Of a stretch of DNA of 64,000 bases, positions 51,911 to 60,009 are shown piece by piece. The notes beneath the pieces are model-generated. The model had not been told where the DNA came from. It made no database searches and saw nothing but the letters and a program-made list of their open reading frames with translations. How positions within the stretch are numbered: position 1 is the first letter of the stretch; each line of letters starts with the position of its first letter. Made by a program: the position numbers and the translations under genes. Origin of the DNA: Litorisediminicola beolgyonensis (GTDB taxonomy: Bacteria; Pseudomonadota; Alphaproteobacteria; Rhodobacterales; Rhodobacteraceae); NCBI RefSeq assembly GCF_042679605.1, contig NZ_JBHTMU010000005.1, positions 1 to 64,000 of the forward strand, in the 5' to 3' direction.

Positions 51911-52577
51911 CCGGCCACAGGATCTGCAGGACGCGATCGAGGCGCTGAGGGATCTCTACCGCGTCGATCATATCGTCTATCACTGGGTCAATTCGAACGG
52001 GGATCAATTCGGCTGCGGCACCTACGACGCAAAGTGGGTGTCGCGCTACCTGGAGCAGGGTTACCTGCGGATCGATCCGGTCGTGCAAGGGTGCTACCAG
52101 CGGTTTCATCCCGTGGACTGGAAGCGTCTCGACTGGACGGGCAGGGCGCAGCGGCAGTTCCAGAAGGACGCGATCGCCCACGGAGTCGGCAACCAGGGCT
52201 TCTCGATCCCGATCCGCGGCCCGAACGGACAATTCGCGCTCTTCACCGTGAGCCACAACTGCACCGGCGCGGAGTGGGAGGATTTCACCGGGACCAATCG
52301 CCGCGATCTCATTCTCCTTGCGCATTTCTTCAACCAGAAGGCGCTGGAGATGGAACCGGGGCGGCAGCCCGAGGCCGCGCAGCCGCTCAGCCCGCGCGAG
52401 ATCGAGGCGATGACGCTTCTTGCCGTCGGCTACAGCCGGGCCCAGGTGGCGGACACGCTCTCGATCTCGGAGCACACGCTGCGGGTCTATGTCGAAAGCG
52501 CCCGCTACAAGCTCGGCGCGATGAACACGACCCACGCGGTCGCCCGTGCTCTCCAGCGCGGTCTTATCGTCGTGTGA
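51849..52577 (+). CDS. LuxR-type acyl-homoserine lactone receptor/regulator
   Basis: A 242-residue quorum-sensing regulator. The N-terminal autoinducer domain retains residues equivalent to TraR Trp57, Tyr61, Asp70, Pro71 and Trp85 (here Trp63, Tyr67, Asp76, Pro77, Trp91), and Gly117. The C-terminal GerE-type helix-turn-helix (about 178-240, LSPREIEAMTLLAVGYSRAQVADTLSISEHTL) includes Glu184 equivalent to TraR Glu178. It is followed by luxI 78 bases on. It presumably binds the signal made there. Confidence 0.95.
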   Translation: MGALGITPLLDDTLGRLECADRPQDLQDAIEALRDLYRVDHIVYHWVNSNGDQFGCGTYDAKWVSRYLEQGYLRIDPVVQGCYQRFHPVDWKRLDWTGRAQRQFQKDAIAHGVGNQGFSIPIRGPNGQFALFTVSHNCTGAEWEDFTGTNRRDLILLAHFFNQKALEMEPGRQPEAAQPLSPREIEAMTLLAVGYSRAQVADTLSISEHTLRVYVESARYKLGAMNTTHAVARALQRGLIVV

Positions 52578-52655
52578 CCGGTAAGAGCGCGGCGTCAATC
52601 CGGTCTTAATTCTGGTCTGTGCAGGATCGTTCCCGTCATCAGCAGGGAGCACGCC

Positions 52656-53294
52656 ATGATCCGTTACGTCTACGCCGCCGATCTCGACCGGTTTCCGCGC
52701 CTCCGGGACACCATGTTCCGCGATCGGGCCGATCAGTTCCACACCCGGCTCGGATGGGAGGTCGCGGTCGACGGGAATGGCGAAGAGCGGGACGAGTATG
52801 ACGCGCTGAACCCGCTCTACGTGATCTGGGAACGGCCCGATGGCAGCCATGGCGGCTCGATGCGGCTTCTGCCGACCACGGGGCGGACCATGGTTAACGA
52901 TCATTTCGGGGATCTCACCGGCGGCGTCCTGATCGAGAGCCCGCTGATCTGGGAATGCACGCGGTTCTGCCTGGCGCGCGAGACCTGCGCGGGCACGGCG
53001 GCGGCACTCATGCTGGCGGGCGGCGAGGTCATGCAGGGGTTTGGCGTGAAACACTATGTCGGTGTGTTCGATGCGCGGATGGTGCGGATCTACAGCCGCA
53101 TCGGGGCGTCTCCGGATGTGCTCGGCAGCACCGGCGAGGGCCGCGCGCGCATCTCCGTGGGTCTCTGGGAGTTCAGCGCCGAGGCGCGGGCGCGGGTCGC
53201 GGCCAGTGCGGGGCTCTCGCCTGCGGTCTCACGGTCGTGGTTCGAAGCGGCCTTCGGGCGCACGGCCGAGCGGGTCGAGCGTCAGGCGGCGTGA
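52656..53294 (+). CDS. Acyl-homoserine lactone synthase (LuxI family)
   Basis: A 212-residue LuxI enzyme making AHL from S-adenosylmethionine and acyl-ACP. All conserved residues are visible: Arg24, Phe28, Trp34, Asp46, Asp49, Arg70, Glu100 and Arg103. The acyl chain length is not predictable from what I can see. I found no clear lux box in the 78-base luxR-luxI gap. Confidence 0.96.
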   Translation: MIRYVYAADLDRFPRLRDTMFRDRADQFHTRLGWEVAVDGNGEERDEYDALNPLYVIWERPDGSHGGSMRLLPTTGRTMVNDHFGDLTGGVLIESPLIWECTRFCLARETCAGTAAALMLAGGEVMQGFGVKHYVGVFDARMVRIYSRIGASPDVLGSTGEGRARISVGLWEFSAEARARVAASAGLSPAVSRSWFEAAFGRTAERVERQAA

Positions 53295-53298
53295 TCGG

Positions 53299-53805
53299 TC
53301 AGTCCTCGGCAGAGAAGGCCCCATAGGCGCCGCCGAAAAACAGCAGCGGGGCGCCCGGCCGTGTCGTGACGCGGGTGACCCGCCCGACGACGATGACATG
53401 ATCGCCGCCCTCATGCTCGGCGACCTTGTCACATTCGAACCGCGCCAGGCAGTTCTCCAGCAGCGGCACGCCACCCGCGCTTTCGCGCCATGCGAAGCGT
53501 CCGAAGGAGTCTCCGTTCCGGGCGAAGGCGCGGCACAGCTCGGCCTGCTCGGCCCCGAGCACGTGGATCGCGTAGCGGTCCGCAGCGGCGAAGAAGGGAA
53601 AGCGCGCCGATCCCTTTGCCGGGGACCAGAGCACCAGCGGCGGATCGAGGGAGACGCTGGCGAAGCTGTTCGCCGTGATCCCGAGAGGGCCGTCCTCGGT
53701 CTGGCAGGTCACCACCGTCACGCCCGTCGCGAACCGTCCGAGCGCGGCGCGCAGAGGGCGATCGTCGCAGCTCGCGGGCTCGAAACTCTGGCTCGATGCG
53801 GTCAT
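53299..53805 (-). CDS. Flavin reductase-like FMN-binding protein
   Basis: A 168-residue protein of the flavin reductase (HpaC/PheA2-like) family: LRAALGRFATGVTVVTC, GLGITANSFASVSLDPPLVLWS and a C-terminal GRV..... PLLFFGGAYG segment. It supplies reduced flavin to a two-component monooxygenase; no oxygenase gene is nearby. ATG 53805 follows cagcaggaga. It is convergent with luxI, the stops 4 bases apart. Confidence 0.9.
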   Translation of the reverse strand: MTASSQSFEPASCDDRPLRAALGRFATGVTVVTCQTEDGPLGITANSFASVSLDPPLVLWSPAKGSARFPFFAAADRYAIHVLGAEQAELCRAFARNGDSFGRFAWRESAGGVPLLENCLARFECDKVAEHEGGDHVIVVGRVTRVTTRPGAPLLFFGGAYGAFSAED

Positions 53806-53957
53806 TCCGTCTCCTGCTGTCGCGGGCGTCCTGTCCGCGTCTTCGGTCCCGGCCCCTCTGCCAGATAGGACGGCGTCGCGCAATTTTCCATAAAAGGTGG
53901 CGTGACCGGCACCCGTCGCGGCACCGATGTCATTGATTTCGATGTCTCAAAGACACA

Positions 53958-54070
53958 CCGCATGCGGGGCAGGGGGATTTTCTCACGGCGCTGGAAATTT
54001 TTCTTTTGGCGAATGAGGCGAAACTCTGTAACCCAGATGGCAATAAGTGGGCGGTCGCAAAAAAGACCGC
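53958..54070 (+). promoter_or_regulatory. Leader/promoter region of the adhesin operon
   Basis: The 290-base gap before the adhesin gene is markedly AT-richer than its surroundings. It holds the 10-bp palindrome CCGCATGCGG (53958-53967) and a hairpin GCGGTC-gcaaaaaa-GACCGC (54051-54070) just before the start codon. A 5-bp dyad TGTCT-CAA-AGACA lies at 53943-53955. These could serve a regulator and a leader structure; no promoter is fixed with confidence. Confidence 0.45.
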
Positions 54071-54095
54071 TGTTTGAGGCAGAGCGGTGAAAAGT

Positions 54096-56414
54096 ATGAG
54101 CACGATCGATTTCGTGACTCGCACCCCCATGGGTGCGGTCCAGCGTGGCAAGATCTCCGAAACCGGTGAGACTTTCGCGATCACGGCCCAACCGGGCAGT
54201 GAGATTTCCGTCCATTTGAATGCGTCCGACGTGCGCGGCTATGACCGCGTCGGGAACGACCTGCAGATGACGCTGGCCGATGGCCGGGTCGTCGTCCTGG
54301 ACGGATACTTCGCCCCGGGCGCCGAGCAGCGCCTGTTCCTGAGCGCCAGCGGGCAGCTCAGCGAAGTGATGCTGGTCGACGGGGGCGGCGGCGTTCTCCT
54401 GGCGAGCTACGCCCCGGCGGAAGCCTGGGGCAAGTGGACCCCGTCGGAGAGCCTGATCTTCCTCGACGAGCCGCAGGTGGTTGCGGCGACCTATCTCGAC
54501 GGCGACGCGGCCTCTGAAGAGGATGTCAGCATGCTGGCGACCGGCCTTCTGGGCGGCTCGGGCCTGCTCACGACGCTCGGCGCAGGCGGCGCGGCCGTCG
54601 GCGGCGCGGCGCTTCTTGGCTCGGCCGGCGGCGACGGCGATGGCGGCGGCAGCAATTCCAGCGGCAACGGCGGGGACGAGCGCGTCGATCCGACTGTCAA
54701 CAATGCCGATGGCGGCATCTCGCTCAACGGCGAGGATGACGAGTTCATCGCGATCACCGGCACTGCCGAGGGCGGCTCGGAAGTGGTCGTCACCATCGGC
54801 GACGAGCAGGTGACCGTGATCGCCAAGGATGACGACACCTGGGAGGCGGTTTTCGACGGCGAGAACTTCCCCGAGGACGGCACCTACGAGGTCGACGTCG
54901 TCGTCAACGAGGATGATGGCACCACCTCGCAGCTCGACGGCCCGACCATCGAGATCGACACCATCGCACCGGAGCTCACGATCCTCTCCGGCACCGGTGG
55001 CACCGGCGGGCTGCTGAACCTCGCGGGCTACGAGGGCGGCCAGATCCTGACCGGCACCACCGAGCCCGGCGCGACCGTGACCATCACCATCGACGGCGCA
55101 AGCTACACCGCGACCGTGTCCGAGACCGGCAGCTGGCAGTTCCTGGCGACCACCTCGATCCTCGAGATGGGCACGTATACCCGCGAAATATCCGTCATAT
55201 CGACCGACGCGTTCGGCAATGCGACCGTGATCGGCGACACCATCGTCGTCGACACCGATCCGCATCCGCTGACCATCGACCCGGTGACGAGCGACAATAT
55301 CGTCAACGCCGCCGAAGCCGGGGCCGGGATCCTCGTGACCGGCAGCTCGACGCCGGGCGCGGTAATCTCGTTCAGCTATGGCGCCTTCACCACGCAGGTG
55401 GTGACCGGCGCGGGTGGAAGCTGGTCAGTGACGGTGCCCTCCTCGGTCTTCGAGGCCGGGGAATACGGCGCGACGCTGGCGGTCTCGACCGTCGACGGCG
55501 CGGGGAACGCATCGTCTGCCCAGACCGCCTTTGACGTCGACACCATCGTTCGCAACTTCCAGATGCTCGGAACGCCCGGCGGCGCCGACGGCGTGGTGAA
55601 CTTCGCCGAAGCGGCGGAAGGCCTCATCCTCACCGGAACGGTCGAGCCCGGCTCGACGGTGATGGTCACCCTGGCGGGCGTCAGCCATGCCGCGACCGTG
55701 TCCGCTTCGGGCAGCTGGTCGGTGAGCTTCGCCGCCTCCGAGCTTCCGGCAGGCGAGACCTCGGCCACGCTGACGGCGGTCGCCACCGACCGCGCCGGCA
55801 ACAGCGCCACGCTCAGCCAATCGATCACCTTTGACACCATCGCGCCCGACGCGCCGGTGATCGAGAGCTATACCCGCGATCACACCGGCCTGCGCGGCAT
55901 CTCGATCGAGAGCACCGAGGCCGAGGTCGCGCTCGGCCATGTCGAGGCCGACGGATCGGTGAGCGAGGTGGACTTCTCCTCGGCCGATCTGGTCGCGCTC
56001 GGCGAAACCGCCCTGGGCTTCACCGAGGTCGTGCCGGACGGCTCGCATCTCGTCGTGACCACGACGGACGCGGCGGGCAACACCGCGGGCACCTACCTCG
56101 TGGTTGACGACACGACGACCTCGGAAGTGGCGATGACGGATGCGCTGGCGCAGACGCTGTCGGAGTACGAGATCGGTGTGATCGACCTCCAGTTCGCCGA
56201 GGAAAGCCAGCTCACCATCACCGAGGCGCAGATCAAGGCGCTTGCGGCGGATGGCGACGAGCTGACGGTGATCGGCGGGGCCGACGACGTGGTGACCATC
56301 TCCGGCGCCGAGGCAACCGGCACCGAGACCGTGAACGGCGAGACCTTCAACACCTTCGCCTTCGGCGACGCGGTTCTGAAGATCGACGACGACATCACCC
56401 AGGTGGTGATCTGA
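54096..56414 (+). CDS. Bap-like Ig-repeat surface protein (type I secretion substrate)
   Basis: A 772-residue acidic protein without an N-terminal signal peptide. A BapA-prefix-like domain (1-130, STIDFVTRTPMGAVQRG) leads to a Gly/Ala-rich linker (150-200), then about four Big/Ig-like repeats of roughly 95 residues (about 205-585, each with a TVEPGATV-type strand and an IDTIAP-type end). A C-terminal Asp-rich region ends FAFGDAVLKIDDDITQVVI, a plausible type I signal. It is encoded ahead of its own TolC-like, ABC and HlyD genes. It is small for Bap, and few RTX nonapeptides are present. The GTG at 54087 is an alternative start. Confidence 0.85.
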   Translation: MSTIDFVTRTPMGAVQRGKISETGETFAITAQPGSEISVHLNASDVRGYDRVGNDLQMTLADGRVVVLDGYFAPGAEQRLFLSASGQLSEVMLVDGGGGVLLASYAPAEAWGKWTPSESLIFLDEPQVVAATYLDGDAASEEDVSMLATGLLGGSGLLTTLGAGGAAVGGAALLGSAGGDGDGGGSNSSGNGGDERVDPTVNNADGGISLNGEDDEFIAITGTAEGGSEVVVTIGDEQVTVIAKDDDTWEAVFDGENFPEDGTYEVDVVVNEDDGTTSQLDGPTIEIDTIAPELTILSGTGGTGGLLNLAGYEGGQILTGTTEPGATVTITIDGASYTATVSETGSWQFLATTSILEMGTYTREISVISTDAFGNATVIGDTIVVDTDPHPLTIDPVTSDNIVNAAEAGAGILVTGSSTPGAVISFSYGAFTTQVVTGAGGSWSVTVPSSVFEAGEYGATLAVSTVDGAGNASSAQTAFDVDTIVRNFQMLGTPGGADGVVNFAEAAEGLILTGTVEPGSTVMVTLAGVSHAATVSASGSWSVSFAASELPAGETSATLTAVATDRAGNSATLSQSITFDTIAPDAPVIESYTRDHTGLRGISIESTEAEVALGHVEADGSVSEVDFSSADLVALGETALGFTEVVPDGSHLVVTTTDAAGNTAGTYLVVDDTTTSEVAMTDALAQTLSEYEIGVIDLQFAEESQLTITEAQIKALAADGDELTVIGGADDVVTISGAEATGTETVNGETFNTFAFGDAVLKIDDDITQVVI

Positions 56415-56423
56415 TCGCAGCGT

Positions 56424-56442
56424 GCGCCGGGTCTCCCGGCGC
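56424..56442 (+). other. Stem-loop after the adhesin gene
   Basis: GCGCCGGG-TCT-CCCGGCGC, a perfect 8-bp stem nine bases after the adhesin stop. It has no U-tract, so likely reduces but does not stop transcription into the exporter genes. Confidence 0.55.
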
Positions 56443-56482
56443 GCGGCCGCCCTTCGGGGCACAGCGATTGCGGAGGCGACGG

Positions 56483-57832
56483 ATGGCATGTGCAAGACGG
56501 CATAACGGCGTTGCGGCATTGACCGCGACGCTGGCGCTGTCGGGCTGCCTGGGCTCGGTGAGCCCGGAGGCGGCGACGCGCTTCGGGCAATCTCCGCTTG
56601 CCGAATCTCCCGCCGCGGCATCGACCCCGGCCGACCTCTCCACCGACGCGCAAACGCCTGAGCCGCAATCGACCGAGTATCGCTCGCCCCTGATCTCGGA
56701 TCTCGTCGCGCGCCGGAGCGTGCTGGTGCCCGGCTCGTCTTATGCCGAGGTCGCGGCGTCGGTCATGGCGGCGGATGCGCGGGTGGCCGAGGCCGAGCTG
56801 CGCGCGGCCGAGCTGCGTCGCAAGGCGGCCGACAAGAACTGGCTGCCGACGATCGGTCCGCGGATCACGCTGACCGGTCTCGGCGACGTGGTCAGCGATC
56901 TCGTGTTGAACCAGGTGCTGTTCGATCACGGCCGCAAGGAAGCCGAGCGCGAGCGCGCCCGGGGCGAGGTCGAGCTCGCCGCCGTCGACTTGGTGGAAGA
57001 CGGCAACGATCGCGTCCACGACGCGCTGACCCTCTATCTCGACCGCGAGGAAGGTCGCGAGGCCAGCGCGCATTTCGACCGGGCGCTGGGTGACATGAGC
57101 CGCTTCGAGCATGTCATGCTGCGTCGTGTCGAGGGCGGCGTGTCCGATCCTTCCGACCTTAATATCCTGCGCCAGAAGCTCGCCGATATCCGCGCCAATC
57201 GCGATCGTGCGAAAGAGCGCGCGCTCTCGGCGGAGGCCGAGTTGGCCGCGATGTCGGCGCGCCCGCTCTCCGACCTTCACGGCATCGGATCGGTGGCGCC
57301 GTCCTCGCCGGTGGACCCGCTGGCCGTGCGTCGCGCCGAGGCCGAGCGTGACATCGCGGTGGCGCAGGTGCGGATCGACCGCGCCGCCCATCTGCCCGGA
57401 CTTTCGGCAAGCGCCGCGTTTGATGGCCGCGAGACGCAATCGGCGCTGGGCGTCGAGGCCGAGACCGGGTTCGGCTTCGGGACGCCGGCTTCGCTCGAGG
57501 CGCTGGAAGCGCGCAAGGAGGCCGCGGTCAAGCGCGTCGCGGAAGCGCGCGAGGACGCCAATCGCAGGCTCGCATCCTTGGAGCGGGACCGCAGCGCCTT
57601 GAAGCGCCAGGGGGAGGAGGCCGAGGGGCTGACCCGCGCGGCGAAGGCCAATCTCGACCAGTTTCAGAAGCAGTACGATTACGGTCAGCGGCGCGTGATG
57701 GATGTCGTCGGTGTATACGAGACATATGCATCGGCGCTCGAATCCGCGATTGACCTGAAATATCGGTTGGCGCGCACCGATATCGCGATCGCCCACATGC
57801 GCGGTCAGCTGGTGGATGGGGGCGCGCTGTGA
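56483..57832 (+). CDS. TolC-family outer-membrane lipoprotein (type I secretion)
   Basis: A 449-residue protein. A signal peptide with a lipobox (ALSGCLG, Cys near residue 22) indicates lipid anchoring to the outer membrane. Long coiled-coil helices (for example 85-125 and 320-400, rich in Ala, Glu and Arg) and a C-terminal QFQKQYDYGQRRVMDVVGVYETY match TolC/LapE-type efflux proteins. It forms the exit duct of the operon's exporter. A cggagg site precedes ATG 56483. Confidence 0.85.
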   Translation: MACARRHNGVAALTATLALSGCLGSVSPEAATRFGQSPLAESPAAASTPADLSTDAQTPEPQSTEYRSPLISDLVARRSVLVPGSSYAEVAASVMAADARVAEAELRAAELRRKAADKNWLPTIGPRITLTGLGDVVSDLVLNQVLFDHGRKEAERERARGEVELAAVDLVEDGNDRVHDALTLYLDREEGREASAHFDRALGDMSRFEHVMLRRVEGGVSDPSDLNILRQKLADIRANRDRAKERALSAEAELAAMSARPLSDLHGIGSVAPSSPVDPLAVRRAEAERDIAVAQVRIDRAAHLPGLSASAAFDGRETQSALGVEAETGFGFGTPASLEALEARKEAAVKRVAEAREDANRRLASLERDRSALKRQGEEAEGLTRAAKANLDQFQKQYDYGQRRVMDVVGVYETYASALESAIDLKYRLARTDIAIAHMRGQLVDGGAL

Positions 57833-60006
57833 TCGCTCTCGCTCAGACCGCAGGCCGCAGCATTCTCGGGGCGATCTTGGGGAAGGGCGGTGCGGATGAT
57901 GGCGGGCAGATTGCCCTAGCGGATGCGGACGCATGCGCCGAAGCGATCCGGCGACTTGCCCGTCGCAGAGGCCTCGAGCCGGTTCTGAGCGATATTCGAG
58001 ACGCGGTTGGACGCGAGCGCAGTGCCGCCGACGCCGCGCTTGCCGGTGCCCGCGCTGCGGGACTAATTGCGACGAAACACAGGGCGGCTCCTGGTGACGT
58101 TGAACTCCCGGCGCTTGCGGTTCTGAAGTCTGGCGAAATCACTCTGGTTCTTGGGGTCGAAGGCGATGAGATCATCGCTGTCGACCCGCAGACTGCAGGC
58201 GAGCCTACGTCAATCGAACGCGAGGTATTTCTAGAGTATTTCTCCGGCCTCTGGGTTCAGGGTGAGCCGCCCATCGCAAACATCGCGGAAAAGCTGACAT
58301 CGTCGGCCCGGGACGCTCACTGGTTCTGGGGCCTCTTCGCCCGCTTCAGAAAGCCGCTCTCCGAAGTCGCTATCGGCTCCTTTGTTGCAAATATACTGGC
58401 AGTATCCACAGCTCTTTTCGCGCTTCAGGTCTATGATCGCGTCATCCCGCATCAATCCGAGGCAACCCTCTGGGTTCTGGCTGCCGGAGCCATGGCGGCG
58501 CTGATCTTCGAGGGCGCGCTCAAGCTGGCGCGGGGGCGGCTGCTGGACGGGACGGGGCGGCAACTGGAGGCCGCGGCCCAGCGTCACCTCATGGCGCGCC
58601 TCGCGGGTATGCGGTCCGACATCGCGGCCAAATCTCCGGCGCGCCTCTTTGCCGCGATGCGGGATTTCGGCTCCGTGAGAGAGTTCTTCACCGCCTCGAC
58701 CGTCGGGGCGCTGGCGGACCTGCCGTTCCTCGCCATCTTCCTTGTCCTCATCGCGGTGATCGCTGGGCCCGTGGTCTGGCTCGTGCTGGCCGGAGCCGCG
58801 CTGATGATCCTGCCGGGCCTTCTGATGCAGCGCCGCATGGTCCGGATGACCGAGGATATGCAGGGCGCCTCGGTCCGGCAATCGCGGCTCCTGCAGGAGG
58901 TGGTCGGCGATCTCGACACGCTCAAGACCCAGCGCGGCGAAGCGCGAATGGAGCGTCTCTGGGCCGAGCTGACCGCCGTCCAGGCGCTGAAAAGCTCCGA
59001 CCAGCGACGGCTTGCCGCGGCGCTCACCGTCTGGGCGCAGGGTGTGCAGCAGGCGACCTATATCGGGGCCGTGATCGCCGGGACCTATCTTGTCTTTTCG
59101 GGCAGTTTCACGGTGGGCGCGATCATCGCGACGGGCATCTTGACCTCGCGCACCTTGGCTCCGCTCACGCAACTGACCGGCATCCTGGCACGCTGGTCCA
59201 ATGTGAAAACCGCGCTCGATGCGCTGGACGAGATCGCGGACGCGCCGCAGGATCGCGATGCCGCGCGCACCTATCTGCGCCGCCCGAACCTTGACGGCCG
59301 GTTCGAGTTGCGCGGCGTGACGTTCCGCTATCGCGAGGGCGCTCCGGCGCTCGATCTGACGGCCCTGGCCATTCCTGCCGGGCAGCGCGTCGCGGTTCTG
59401 GGCGCCAACGGCTCCGGCAAATCCACCTTCCTCAAGGTGCTCTCGGGGCTTTATCCGCAAGAGAGCGGGCGGCTGTTGCTCGACGGTGTCGAGATGGCGC
59501 AGATCGATCCGCGCGACCTGCGGCGCGGGATCGGGTATCTCGGCCAAGATGTGCGGCTCTTCTCCGGCAGTCTGCGCGAGAACCTGACGCTTGCGAACCC
59601 CGATACGGACGACGCGCGTCTCTACGAAGCGCTTGATTTCGCAGGACTCGGCCAGTTCGTGAAAGCCCATCCGGAAGGTCTGGACCTTGTCATCGGCGAC
59701 GGTGGCGCGGGCTTGTCCGTCGGGCAGCGGCAGTCGGTCGGCTGGGCGCGTCTCTGGCTGCAGGACCCCGCGGTATGTCTGCTCGACGAGCCGACCGCGG
59801 CGCTCGACCAGACGCTGGAGAAGACCTTGGTGTCGCGTCTCGAGACCTGGCTCGACGGTCGCACGGCAATCATCGCGACCCATCGCGTGCCGATCCTGAG
59901 CCTCGTGGAGCGCACCGTCATCCTGTCGGGCGGCAAGCTCGCGGTCGACGGGCCGAAGCGCGAGGTGCTCGACCATCTTGCCCGCGCGGCGAACGGGGAG
60001 GGCTGA
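57829..60006 (+). CDS. Type I secretion ABC exporter (LapB-like)
   Basis: A 725-residue protein. An N-terminal peptidase C39-like domain (1-150) lacks the catalytic cysteine, as in LapB/HlyB-type binding domains. About six membrane helices (175-430) precede an ABC domain with GANGSGKST, GLSVGQRQSVGWARL (signature reading LSVGQ rather than LSGGQ) and VCLLDEPTAALDQ. It exports the adhesin upstream. The GTG start overlaps the TolC-like stop (GTGA). Confidence 0.92.
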   Translation: MIALAQTAGRSILGAILGKGGADDGGQIALADADACAEAIRRLARRRGLEPVLSDIRDAVGRERSAADAALAGARAAGLIATKHRAAPGDVELPALAVLKSGEITLVLGVEGDEIIAVDPQTAGEPTSIEREVFLEYFSGLWVQGEPPIANIAEKLTSSARDAHWFWGLFARFRKPLSEVAIGSFVANILAVSTALFALQVYDRVIPHQSEATLWVLAAGAMAALIFEGALKLARGRLLDGTGRQLEAAAQRHLMARLAGMRSDIAAKSPARLFAAMRDFGSVREFFTASTVGALADLPFLAIFLVLIAVIAGPVVWLVLAGAALMILPGLLMQRRMVRMTEDMQGASVRQSRLLQEVVGDLDTLKTQRGEARMERLWAELTAVQALKSSDQRRLAAALTVWAQGVQQATYIGAVIAGTYLVFSGSFTVGAIIATGILTSRTLAPLTQLTGILARWSNVKTALDALDEIADAPQDRDAARTYLRRPNLDGRFELRGVTFRYREGAPALDLTALAIPAGQRVAVLGANGSGKSTFLKVLSGLYPQESGRLLLDGVEMAQIDPRDLRRGIGYLGQDVRLFSGSLRENLTLANPDTDDARLYEALDFAGLGQFVKAHPEGLDLVIGDGGAGLSVGQRQSVGWARLWLQDPAVCLLDEPTAALDQTLEKTLVSRLETWLDGRTAIIATHRVPILSLVERTVILSGGKLAVDGPKREVLDHLARAANGEG

Positions 60007-60009
60007 GGC

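Noticed and set aside
52578..52655. lux box between luxR and luxI
   Set aside because: CTG...CAG strings occur but with the wrong spacing and no overall symmetry.
53936..53949. FNR-like site TTGAT-N4-ATGTC near the adhesin promoter
   Set aside because: Only the left half matches TTGAT-N4-ATCAA; the right half has two of five bases.
54087..54095. GTG start for the adhesin at 54087
   Set aside because: It has a ribosome-like gagg upstream, but ATG 54096 gives the prefix-domain N-terminus and has ggtga at suitable distance; kept as an alternative only.
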